DNA of 64,000 nt from CAWHHZ01 sp963829355 (GTDB lineage: Bacteria; Acidobacteriota; Thermoanaerobaculia; Gp7-AA8; JAHWKK01): NCBI GenBank assembly GCA_963829355.1, contig CAWHHZ010000032.1, positions 62,001 to 126,000 of the forward strand, given 5' to 3'. This document shows, in pieces, positions 27,631 through 35,868 of this stretch. Below the pieces are notes generated by a model that had not been told where the DNA came from, did not search any database, and saw only the letters and a list, made by a program, of their open reading frames with translations. The position numbers were made by a program, and so were the translations under genes. Numbering within the stretch: position 1 is the stretch's first letter; the number at the start of each line of letters is the position of its first letter.

Positions 27631-28103
27631 TGGCGATCGGAAAACTGATGAAATTCGTGAAGGACTCGCTTGCGGAGAAATCTGAACACGATCAGGCGAG
27701 CCATGATGAAGCAATCAGGATTGCCACGGCCGTCGTGCTTCTCGACGTCGCCTATGCCGATGACACGATGAGCAGCGGTGAAGAGGGCAGAGTCGTCGAG
27801 CACCTGCGGACGGCATTTGATCTCGATGAGAGCGATGCACGGGAGCTACTCGATATAGCGAGTGAAATGCGGCGGGAGACGATCGACCACTGGCACATGA
27901 CCAGTCAGATCCGCAATGCGACTTCATTCAGTGACAGGATGGAGATCGTGAGGACGATGTGGCGCATCGTGTACGCGGACGGGAACTTTCACCAGTACGA
28001 AGGATATCTCGTCCGGAAATTGTCCGATCTGATGGGCATCGAGCACCGTCGCATGATCGAGGCGAAGCTGGCCGTGCGAGAGCAGCTCGGTCTTTCCGAG
28101 TAG
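27630..28103 (+). CDS. TerB-like protein
   Basis: A 157-residue helical protein of the TerB/DjlA-like fold. Two acidic repeats typical of the family are visible: LLDVAYADDTMSSGEE and IVYADGNFHQYE. TerB domains bind metal ions and are common as stress or signalling modules; tellurite resistance itself is not implied. The start codon overlaps the agmatinase-like stop (TGATG at 27628-27632), showing translational coupling. Confidence 0.82.
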   Translation: MAIGKLMKFVKDSLAEKSEHDQASHDEAIRIATAVVLLDVAYADDTMSSGEEGRVVEHLRTAFDLDESDARELLDIASEMRRETIDHWHMTSQIRNATSFSDRMEIVRTMWRIVYADGNFHQYEGYLVRKLSDLMGIEHRRMIEAKLAVREQLGLSE

Positions 28104-28183
28104 CCTTTGTGACTTCTGACGCACCGGATCACTGACGATCTGGAATCGCCGAGATCCTTCGCTGTGCTCCATACCCCCGGACT

Positions 28184-28282
28184 GTCATCCTGAGCGCCAG
28201 CGAAGGATCGCGTGAAGTGATACTCGCCTGAAGTTCGGTCGAGTCATGCCGTACGCGATCCTTCGCTGGTGCTCAGGATGAC
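28184..28282. repeat. GTCATCCTGAGC-family inverted repeat, copy D
   Basis: Left arm GTCATCCTGAGCGCCAGCGA and right arm TCGCTGGTGCTCAGGATGAC frame about 45 bases of variable sequence. Note that both arms carry the same altered bases (GCCAGC / GCTGGTGC), so pairing has been kept. A fragment of a further arm (GATCCTTCGCTGTGCTCC) lies at about 28153. It fills the gap after the TerB-like gene. Confidence 0.85.
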
Positions 28283-28350
28283 AGTTATTTATTGTGATAG
28301 TCGCGCAGGAGTTGGTTAGAATGGGCTTTCACACTCGAGGGGACGGATCG

Positions 28351-30003
28351 ATGCTCGATACAGATATACCCAATTTGTTTCTTACTTTGTACCAGCCGAA
28401 CCAGACGCCGAACAGAATGAGTCTCGACGGCCCCAGCGTCACGATGGGCCGGGCCGATGATTGCAAGCTGCCGATCAAGGATCGTTATCTCTCACGTCAC
28501 CATGCTGAGCTTGCGTGGGATGAGAACAGCTGGGTCGTCAAGGACAACGGCAGCGTCAATGGCACCTTCGTCAACGGACAGAGGATCACCGTACCCGTCA
28601 GAATCACGCCCGGTGATCGCATCACCCTCGGCGATACGGAGCTCGTCATCGAAGGAGAACCGGAGCAGGTCTCGTCGGCGCAGATTTCGGTGTCGGACAT
28701 CCGCTCCGGCGCGACGATCTCGATCCCGATGCCGGTCCTCGAGGAAGAGCATGCGGTGGTCAGCGGCAGGTCGCTCGAAGGGAGTACTTCCCTCACGCGG
28801 CTCGCGATGGAACTGATCGAGGACAAGCCGATGGACGAGCTCTTCGAGTTCATCGTCGAACGTGTCATGCACGTGATGTCCCCCTCTCGATGTGCGCTCG
28901 CTCTGCTTTCTGACGACCAGAAGTCGTTCGTGAGCCTCACGATGAAGCGAAGCGACGCGGCCGACTCAGAGGCTTTGAGCATCAGTCGAACGCTTCTCCA
29001 CGAAGTGATCTCGGAGAAGAAGGTGCTCGCGTATACCGACGTCTCCGAAGACGAGAACCTGGCGCAGGCGAAGTCGATCATCGGGCAGCGCATTCGGTCG
29101 GCCGTCTGTGCACCCTTGTTCGTCAACAACAAGGTTCTCGGCGTCCTGTACCTCGATTACCTGCTCACGCAGCGGACGATCACAGAGGATGACGTCAAGC
29201 TGGCAGGACAGATCGCGCGAATCGCCGGCATCAAGCTCGAGACGACGAGGCTTCGCGAAGAGTCGCTCGCCAAGGCGAAGATGGAAGAGGAACTGCGGAT
29301 GGCTTATGTCATCCAGAGCAAACTTCTTCCGGAATCGCCCCCCGCGCTGGATGCCTATCAGTTTGCGGGAGTGAACCGGCCGGCGCGGGGAGTCAGCGGT
29401 GATTACTTCGATTATTTCGTCCGTCCTGATGGCAGGGTCTACTTCGTGATCGCCGACGTGAGCGGCAAGGGAATCACGGCCGCTCTGATCATGGCGAGTC
29501 TCGCGACCGCCTTCAACATCTTCACGAAGGAAGATCCGACACCCGCGGAGCTCGTCTCGAAAGTGAACCAGACTCTGGCGCCAAAGACTTCACCGAACAA
29601 GTTCGCGACCTTGTTCGCCGGCGTCCTCGATCCGGTCAACCACACCGTTCGCTTCGTCAATGCAGGGCACACGCCGCCGATCGTCATCAGAAAAGAAGGG
29701 TGCGACACGCTCACCCAGACCGACATGGTCGTGGGATTGTTCGCCGGCGCCGGTTACAAGGACCAGCAGGTTGAGCTGGGAGTCGGCGATTCTCTCGTCA
29801 TCTTCACCGACGGCATCATCGAAGCCGAGAATGAGGCAGGGGAGGAGCTGGGGCATCCAGCCGTCTGCGAAATGGTCAAGGGCTGGCACACACGCCCCGC
29901 CCCGGAACTGCTCGAGGCGCTCGAGACCGATGTGCGGCGCTACGCCGGCACGCGACCCCTCGGGGATGATGTGACCATTCTCTCGCTCTACCGGAACGGG
30001 TGA
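28351..30003 (+). CDS. FHA-GAF-PP2C (SpoIIE-type) serine phosphatase
   Basis: A cytosolic signalling protein of 550 residues. An N-terminal FHA domain (about 10-105; GRADDC, LSRHHAEL, NGSVNGTFVNG) binds phosphothreonine peptides; a GAF sensor domain follows (about 150-300); a short coiled coil leads to a SpoIIE/RsbU-type PP2C domain (about 310-550; SGDYFDYF, IADVSGKGITAAL, NAGHTPP, FTDGIIEAEN). The product probably dephosphorylates STAS-type antagonists or other partners. Starts at 28321 and GTG 28294 are alternatives; 28351 has AGGGG upstream and begins just before the FHA fold. The GAF-PilB gene follows on the same strand. Confidence 0.9.
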   Translation: MLDTDIPNLFLTLYQPNQTPNRMSLDGPSVTMGRADDCKLPIKDRYLSRHHAELAWDENSWVVKDNGSVNGTFVNGQRITVPVRITPGDRITLGDTELVIEGEPEQVSSAQISVSDIRSGATISIPMPVLEEEHAVVSGRSLEGSTSLTRLAMELIEDKPMDELFEFIVERVMHVMSPSRCALALLSDDQKSFVSLTMKRSDAADSEALSISRTLLHEVISEKKVLAYTDVSEDENLAQAKSIIGQRIRSAVCAPLFVNNKVLGVLYLDYLLTQRTITEDDVKLAGQIARIAGIKLETTRLREESLAKAKMEEELRMAYVIQSKLLPESPPALDAYQFAGVNRPARGVSGDYFDYFVRPDGRVYFVIADVSGKGITAALIMASLATAFNIFTKEDPTPAELVSKVNQTLAPKTSPNKFATLFAGVLDPVNHTVRFVNAGHTPPIVIRKEGCDTLTQTDMVVGLFAGAGYKDQQVELGVGDSLVIFTDGIIEAENEAGEELGHPAVCEMVKGWHTRPAPELLEALETDVRRYAGTRPLGDDVTILSLYRNG

Positions 30004-30011
30004 GATTGGGG

Positions 30012-30108
30012 GTCGGGCGTCCTCGCCCGACTCGCGGAGGGCTCCAGCCCTCCAGCAAGCCGAGGGCAGACTCCGTCCAGATATCGTCCCCGGAACGCAG
30101 TTCCGGGG
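30012..30108. other. Cluster of three short perfect hairpins
   Basis: Within 100 bases downstream of the phosphatase gene are three 8-bp perfect stems: GTCGGGCG/CGCCCGAC with a TCCT loop (30012-30031), GGAGGGCT/AGCCCTCC (30036-30053) and CCCCGGAA/TTCCGGGG with a 5-base loop (30088-30108). No gene is in this gap. They may end the phosphatase transcript or form a structured 5' leader of the pilB mRNA. Confidence 0.6.
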
Positions 30109-30266
30109 AGATCTTTCACGTTCTTCAATGCGTCCGCTTCCGTCGACATGACACCGCCGCAACCCGGGTGGGAACGCGGAAGCTTACCGCTGCAAGGACG
30201 TCCTCCTGCTGGACTCGCCAACCTCCGGGCGTTATTCTTTGAATCGTTCGAATCCCGGAGGTCGAT

Positions 30267-32579
30267 ATGACGGTACAAACCGCTCCCTCGGCGGTGGAAA
30301 AAGAGCTGCAGTTCCGCAAGAGGCTCACTGAGATCACCAATCAGATCAACTCGGCCGAGTCGATTCAGCAGATTCTCGTCACCCTCAAGGACCAGATCCT
30401 CGAGGTCGTCGATGCTGAGAGACTGACAATTTATGCGATCGACACGAAGAACCAGGAGCTGTACTCCCTCGAGAAGGTGGGGGAGACTCCCCGGGAGATC
30501 CGGATTCCGAAGTCGTTCTCGTCGATCGCCGGGTTCGCGGCGCTGAGCCGACGTACCATCAACATCAAAGACGCCTACGACGGCGCGGAGCTCGGTGCTC
30601 TTCATCCGAACCTGAAGTTCGATCAACGCTGGGATCAGCAGACTGGCTTCCGCACGCGGTCTGTAGTTGCCGCTCCAATCATGTTCGAGAAGTACCTTCT
30701 CGGGGTGCTTCAGCTGATCAACAAGAGACCGACCGGATCGTTCACTCCTCAGGACGTCAAGATCGCCGAGGAGATCGCACGGATTCTGGGCATCGCCTTC
30801 TACAACCAGCACCGTGCCACTCGATCGAACCGGCCTTCGAAGTTCGGAGGTCTGGTCGACAAGGGCATCGTGTCCGACAAGGACATCGAGGCGGCCGCCA
30901 ACCATGCTCGGATCAACAATGTCGACATCGCCAAGGTGCTGCTCGACGAATATGACGTTCCGAAAGAGGAGCTCGGGAAGTCGCTGTCTTCATTCTACGG
31001 AAGCACGTTCTTCAACTATGACGGAGAACAGAAGATCCCTTCCGATCTGATGGAGCGGGTGGGACCCGAGATCTGGAAGAAGTACACATGCGCACCAGTG
31101 GAGCGCAAAGCCGGTTCCCTCATCATCGCCGTGGACGATCCGCACGATCTGACACGTCTCGACGCGATCAGGACCATGGCACTCTCGGCACGTTACGATT
31201 TCTGGGTCGGCACCAAGAGTGACATTCTCGACTATGTCTCTAAATCGTACGGTGTCAGTCTCGAGGACAAGAGCACGATAGACGGTATCGACATCGAGGG
31301 AATCCTCGAGACTCTCGGTGATGGTGAGGTCGAGGTCGAGACCGAAGAGGAGGATACCGACCTCCCGGAGATCGATGAGACCGACTCCGGAATCGTTGCC
31401 CTCGCGAACCAGATCATTCTCGATTCGTATCGCAAGGGTGCGTCCGACATTCACGTCGAGCCACAGGGATCGAAGAATCCGTGCAGGATACGTCTCAGGA
31501 TCGATGGTGCATGTCAGGAGTACCTCGACGTTCCGGGTCCCCATAGAAATGCGCTCGTGCAGCGTCTCAAGATCATGGCCGGGCTCGACATCTCGGAGAG
31601 ACGGAAACCGCAGGACGGAAAGATACGGATGCGCTCGAAGAAGGGTGTCATCGAGCTCCGCGTCGCGACGATTCCGACATCGAACCAGAACGAAGACGTC
31701 GTCATGCGTATCCTCGCTGGTTCGAAACCGCTTCCGCTCGACAACATGGGCTTTCATGAGCGGAATCTGCCGAAGTTCAAGGAGGCGGTCCAGACGCCTT
31801 ACGGCATCGTCCTCGTCGTCGGGCCTACCGGATCCGGTAAGACGACGACACTTCACTCCGCTCTCGGATTCATCAACACTGTCGAGCGAAAGATCTGGAC
31901 TGCCGAGGACCCGGTCGAAATCACTCAGGCGGGACTGCGGCAGGTGCAGACCCACGCGAAGATCGGTTTCACGTTCGCCGCGGCGATGCGAGCGTTCCTT
32001 CGTGCCGATCCAGACGTGATCATGGTCGGTGAAATGCGCGATCACGAAACGGCCGCAATCGGCATCGAAGCCTCGCTCACTGGTCATCTCGTGTTCTCGA
32101 CTCTTCACACCAACTCCGCACCCGAGACGATCACGCGTCTGCTCGATATGGATATCGATCCGTTCAACTTCGCTGACGCACTGATCGCGATTCTCGCCCA
32201 GCGCCTGATCCGCACGCTCTGCTCGAAGTGCAAGGAGGGGTATCACCCGACGCAGGAGGAGTTCGCCGAGATCATCCAGATGTACGGGCCGAAGTATTTC
32301 GGCGAGACGGGCTTCAAGTACTCTCCCGAGCTGACTCTGTATCGCCCAAAGGGTTGCAGGGCATGCAACGACAGCGGCTACAAGGGACGCATGGGTGTGC
32401 ACGAGTTGCTGATCGCTTCGGACGAGCTGAAGAAGGCAGTTCAGCAGAAGGCTCCGATCGATGACCTCCGGCAACTCGCTCTCGACCAGGGAATGAGGAC
32501 GATCCTCCAGGATGCGCTTGAGAAAGCGCTTCACGGACATACGGACGTGAAGATGGCGCGCTCGATCGCCGTGAAGTAG
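30267..32579 (+). CDS. pilB: GAF-domain PilB-type pilus assembly ATPase
   Basis: A 770-residue ATPase of the GspE/PilB family, which powers type IV pilus extension. Unlike standard PilB (about 570 residues) it begins with a GAF domain (about residues 15-175), a sensor fold, before the MshEN-type domain (about 190-340, including DYVSKSYGV-type segments). The ATPase has Walker A GPTGSGKTTT, Walker B VIMVGEMRDHET, FSTLHTNSAPETITR and a four-cysteine zinc site (CSKCKEG and CRACNDSGYKG). The ATG has CGGAGG upstream. Adjacent to the FHA-GAF-PP2C gene, which suggests regulated pilus assembly; the pilT gene is separate. Confidence 0.93.
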   Translation: MTVQTAPSAVEKELQFRKRLTEITNQINSAESIQQILVTLKDQILEVVDAERLTIYAIDTKNQELYSLEKVGETPREIRIPKSFSSIAGFAALSRRTINIKDAYDGAELGALHPNLKFDQRWDQQTGFRTRSVVAAPIMFEKYLLGVLQLINKRPTGSFTPQDVKIAEEIARILGIAFYNQHRATRSNRPSKFGGLVDKGIVSDKDIEAAANHARINNVDIAKVLLDEYDVPKEELGKSLSSFYGSTFFNYDGEQKIPSDLMERVGPEIWKKYTCAPVERKAGSLIIAVDDPHDLTRLDAIRTMALSARYDFWVGTKSDILDYVSKSYGVSLEDKSTIDGIDIEGILETLGDGEVEVETEEEDTDLPEIDETDSGIVALANQIILDSYRKGASDIHVEPQGSKNPCRIRLRIDGACQEYLDVPGPHRNALVQRLKIMAGLDISERRKPQDGKIRMRSKKGVIELRVATIPTSNQNEDVVMRILAGSKPLPLDNMGFHERNLPKFKEAVQTPYGIVLVVGPTGSGKTTTLHSALGFINTVERKIWTAEDPVEITQAGLRQVQTHAKIGFTFAAAMRAFLRADPDVIMVGEMRDHETAAIGIEASLTGHLVFSTLHTNSAPETITRLLDMDIDPFNFADALIAILAQRLIRTLCSKCKEGYHPTQEEFAEIIQMYGPKYFGETGFKYSPELTLYRPKGCRACNDSGYKGRMGVHELLIASDELKKAVQQKAPIDDLRQLALDQGMRTILQDALEKALHGHTDVKMARSIAVK

Positions 32580-32635
32580 TCGACGGTCGTCAGTCGACAG
32601 TCGTCAGATTGTCAGTCGACGGTCGTCAGATTGCG
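32578..32635. repeat. Degenerate tandem array GTCGTCAGTCGACA
   Basis: Units such as CGACGGTCGTCAGTCGACAG follow the pilB stop directly. The unit is the reverse complement of the GACTGACGACTG arrays elsewhere. Confidence 0.75.
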
Positions 32636-32652
32636 CGGAGTGACTCTCGTTC

Positions 32653-32758
32653 CTGTCATTCCGAAGGAGCGGCTTCATCGCGACTGAGGAATCCGGGCGG
32701 GGGAAGGTGGATTTTCTTCGCCCCCGCCCGGATTCCTCGCTTCGCGTCGGAATGACAG
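32653..32758. repeat. GTCATTCC-family inverted repeat
   Basis: Arms CTGTCATTCCGAAGGAGC ... GAGGAATCCGGGCGGGGG and the reverse complement CCCCCGCCCGGATTCCTC ... CGGAATGACAG pair around a short AT-rich centre (AAGGTGGATTTTCTTCG). The hairpin lies between convergent pilB and the acyltransferase genes and could terminate both. Fragments of this family occur at about 4308 and 11429. Confidence 0.85.
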
Positions 32759-32827
32759 CCTTGTTTGTTTCGGCTCAGAATCGGGCACTTTCCGAATCGC
32801 CACGGGTTACCGAGCGGCGTCCCGTCG

Positions 32828-34051
32828 TCAGACCCGCCACACGATCCGACGCCGGTACAGTGGCCACAAAATCACCAGCCACACAAGGACGAAGCTGATC
32901 GCGAACGCGAGTGACGCGGCGCGTGGTGGGAGCCACGGCACGAAGAGCGACTGATAGATCGCGGCCTGCAGCGGTATTCTCTCCCCGTCCGCTGTCACCT
33001 TCACGAGTGAGTAGATCAGCCGCGCCATCAATCCTGATCCGACGAACGCGAGCATGGGGTTGACGCCGAACGCGGCGAACGGGGGAGTCCACCATCGGCT
33101 TCCGCGGACGTCGACCAGCCAGAGAGTCGTGGCCAGGACGAGCGCAGCGATTCCGGCGGTGAACAGAACATAGGAACTGGTCCAGAGGTTCTTGTTGATC
33201 GGGAAGAACCCGTGCCAGATCAATCCCCCGCAAGCGGAGAGGGACCCGAACACGAAGAGGCGGTTCAGACGCGCGGCGAGAGGGCTGCGATCTCCCACGA
33301 TTCTGCCCGCCAGTACGCCGAGTATCACAGTCCCGATCGCCGGAATCGTCGACAGGAGTCCTTCCGGATCCCATGTTTTCGTCTGACTCCACAGATGCTG
33401 CCCGAGGATCTGCCGGTCGATCCATGCCGAAAGAACGAGACCCGGCTCGTCGAGAAGCTGCCATCCGGCTCTGCCGGTTCCTGGAACTGGGATCAGTGTC
33501 ATCGCCAACCAGTAGCCGACGAGCAATGCGGTCACGACTGCTGCATGGTGGCGGAGGTTTCCCCGGAGTGTCAGAAGAGCTCCCCCGATGTAGGCCAGCC
33601 CGATTCTCTGCAGGACCCCCGGCACCCTCATGTGCTCGAACCGGTACGCCACGCGTTGAAGGAACGTGGGATCGTCGACGCCTGTGAGGGGCCACCATGC
33701 GTAGAAGGGGAAGAGATTGAGCAGGAGACCGAGCAGAATGATGATGCCGCCCCGCCGTACGATCTGGCGAACGATTGCGGCATCGCCGACTCCTCGTGCA
33801 CGCCGGACAGTGAGCGAGAGGTGTGTCGTGATGCCGACGATGAAGAGGAAGAAAGGAAAGATCAGGTCTGTGAATGTCCATCCGTGCCACTCGGCGTGGC
33901 GGAATGGTGCATAGATGTCGCCCCAACTTCCCGGATTGTTGACCAGCAGCATTGCAGCGATGGTCGCACCCCGGAAGACGTCGAGCGCGACCAGCCGCTC
34001 CTCGAAGGAGGTGCGGGGAGCGACAGTGGTTGCCACTGATGTGGAGCTCAT
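32828..34051 (-). CDS. Membrane acyltransferase, HGSNAT/DUF5009 (NagX-like)
   Basis: A 407-residue integral membrane protein with about ten hydrophobic helices. The N-terminal segment RLVALDVFRGATIAAMLLVN and the conserved TDLIFPFFLFIVGI are typical of the DUF5009 / heparan-alpha-glucosaminide N-acetyltransferase family (bacterial NagX), proposed to act on amino sugars at the membrane. The start overlaps the symporter stop by 4 bases, so it is third in the operon GH3 - symporter - acyltransferase. The role in amino-sugar use is inferred from family and neighbours. Confidence 0.85.
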   Translation of the reverse strand: MSSTSVATTVAPRTSFEERLVALDVFRGATIAAMLLVNNPGSWGDIYAPFRHAEWHGWTFTDLIFPFFLFIVGITTHLSLTVRRARGVGDAAIVRQIVRRGGIIILLGLLLNLFPFYAWWPLTGVDDPTFLQRVAYRFEHMRVPGVLQRIGLAYIGGALLTLRGNLRHHAAVVTALLVGYWLAMTLIPVPGTGRAGWQLLDEPGLVLSAWIDRQILGQHLWSQTKTWDPEGLLSTIPAIGTVILGVLAGRIVGDRSPLAARLNRLFVFGSLSACGGLIWHGFFPINKNLWTSSYVLFTAGIAALVLATTLWLVDVRGSRWWTPPFAAFGVNPMLAFVGSGLMARLIYSLVKVTADGERIPLQAAIYQSLFVPWLPPRAASLAFAISFVLVWLVILWPLYRRRIVWRV

Positions 34052-35868
34052 TCGCGCTCCAGTTCTGGTTCCGGCTCACGTGACATCCCGAGAAACAGCA
34101 ATGAGCCGGATACGACGAGCAGAGACGTGAAAAGGATGAGCTCGCTGCTCTTGTGGAAAATCAGCGCACCGGTGGCGAACATGATCGAATACACGAAGAC
34201 GATCGCCAGGATCCAATAGACGAGATTTCGCGCGATCTCGCCTCGAGGCGGCGCTGTGCCAGTGGCTCGAGCGATCGGAAACCAGCCGCGTCCGCCAGGT
34301 CTCACCTTCAGGTAGAACAGTTTCAGAGTCTCCTCCGGTTCGGGTCGCGTCAGGAATGTCACTGAGAGCCAGATCGCCGTCGTGATGACGGTGGTTGCCA
34401 TGAGAACCGCGGCAAAGCCTTCCGGCCGGGATGTGTCGAACACGGGATAGTGGGAGCCCATTGCCCGGAGCGCCATCGAGACGGTCAAAGCCGAAGCCAT
34501 CGCCGCGACCTCCGACCATGCGTTGATTCTCCACCAGTACCAGCGAAGGATGTAGACGAGCCCGGTTCCGGCCCCCAGCATGAGCAGAAACTCCCACGCC
34601 CGGCTCACCTGATCCATGAAGACTGTTGCGACCAGCGACAGGATCAGCGTCAGAGCCGTGGCTATCCGCGAAGCAACGACGTAGTGGCGTTCGCTGCGGT
34701 TCTTGCGGATGAACCGCCGGTACAGGTCATTGATCAGATAGCTCGATCCCCAGTTCATCTGCGTCGCCTGCGTCGACATGTAAGCAGCGGCAAACGACGC
34801 GAGCATGAAGCCGCGCAGCCCCGCAGGCAGCAGATCGACCATGGTACGCACGTAATTGAGGCCCGGATCTTCGATCCCCGCGGCATTCTTGAGAGTCCCG
34901 TTGTAGAGCACGAGAGAGCAGAGTGCCGTCACCACCCACGGCCAGCTGCGGATCGCGTAGTGAGCAATATTGAAGAGCAGGACAGCGAGCCTGCTGTCGC
35001 GCTCGGTCCTGCACGCGAGCATGTTCTGCGCGACATATCCGCCACCGCCCGGCTCTGCCCCCGGATACCAGGAGGCCCACCAGTTGAAGCCGAGCAGTGC
35101 AGCGAGAGTGATCGCGGGCACGGTCCAGCCGCCGGAGCCCGACGGCCAGAAGGAGATTGCGTCGGCGGCGCTCCCGAAAGTCACACCGGGCGCGGCCCCG
35201 GCTGGCTTGATTGCCGCCAGCCCATCGAGCATCCCGTCGATTCCGCCCACCGCGCCAACGGCGAGCACGGCGAGCAGGATCGCACCTCCCATCTCGAACA
35301 GATACTGAACGCCGTCAGTGGTCGCGACGCCCCAATAGCCGGAGATCACGGTGTACATGAAGGTGATCGCCAGACACACCAGAAGCGCTGTCCATTTCGA
35401 GATTCCGAGCGTTCCCGAGATCACCTTGGACATGCCGAGGTTCACCCAGCCCATGATGACGATGTTGACCACGAGTCCGAGGTAGGCAGCGCGGAAACCA
35501 CGAAGGAAAGCAGCAGGTTTTCCCGAATACCGGAGCTCCGCCAATTCGACATCCGTGACCACCTCCGACCGGCGCCACAGCTTCGCGAAAAAGAAGACCG
35601 TGAGCATTCCGGAGGCGAGGAGCGACCACCACAGCCAGTTACCTGCCACGCCGTGTTTCGCCACCATCTCCGTAACGGCGAGGGGCGTATCTGCCGAGAA
35701 GGTCGTGGCGACCATCGCCGTCCCCGCGAGCCACCACGGCATCGAGCGATGGGAGAGGAAGTAGTCGACCATCGATCGTTGCGCACGTCGCGAAAAGTAG
35801 AGACCGGTGCCTATGATGAGAAGGAAGTAGCCTCCGAGGATCAGAAGATCAATCGAAGAGAGCTTCAT
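34048..35868 (-). CDS. Sodium:solute symporter (SSS family)
   Basis: A 606-residue membrane protein with about thirteen transmembrane helices of the SSS family. Typical signatures include FSADTPLAVTEMVAKHG near the sodium site, GYWGVATTDGVQYL and FAAAYMSTQATQMNWGSSY. It would bring in a sugar, amino sugar or organic acid with sodium. It lies between a GH3 glycosidase and the NagX-like acyltransferase, with 4-base overlaps on both sides (ATGA at 35865-35868 with the frame-corrected glycosidase), so the substrate is probably the glycosidase product, an N-acetylhexosamine or anhydro-sugar. Confidence 0.92.
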   Translation of the reverse strand: MKLSSIDLLILGGYFLLIIGTGLYFSRRAQRSMVDYFLSHRSMPWWLAGTAMVATTFSADTPLAVTEMVAKHGVAGNWLWWSLLASGMLTVFFFAKLWRRSEVVTDVELAELRYSGKPAAFLRGFRAAYLGLVVNIVIMGWVNLGMSKVISGTLGISKWTALLVCLAITFMYTVISGYWGVATTDGVQYLFEMGGAILLAVLAVGAVGGIDGMLDGLAAIKPAGAAPGVTFGSAADAISFWPSGSGGWTVPAITLAALLGFNWWASWYPGAEPGGGGYVAQNMLACRTERDSRLAVLLFNIAHYAIRSWPWVVTALCSLVLYNGTLKNAAGIEDPGLNYVRTMVDLLPAGLRGFMLASFAAAYMSTQATQMNWGSSYLINDLYRRFIRKNRSERHYVVASRIATALTLILSLVATVFMDQVSRAWEFLLMLGAGTGLVYILRWYWWRINAWSEVAAMASALTVSMALRAMGSHYPVFDTSRPEGFAAVLMATTVITTAIWLSVTFLTRPEPEETLKLFYLKVRPGGRGWFPIARATGTAPPRGEIARNLVYWILAIVFVYSIMFATGALIFHKSSELILFTSLLVVSGSLLFLGMSREPEPELERE

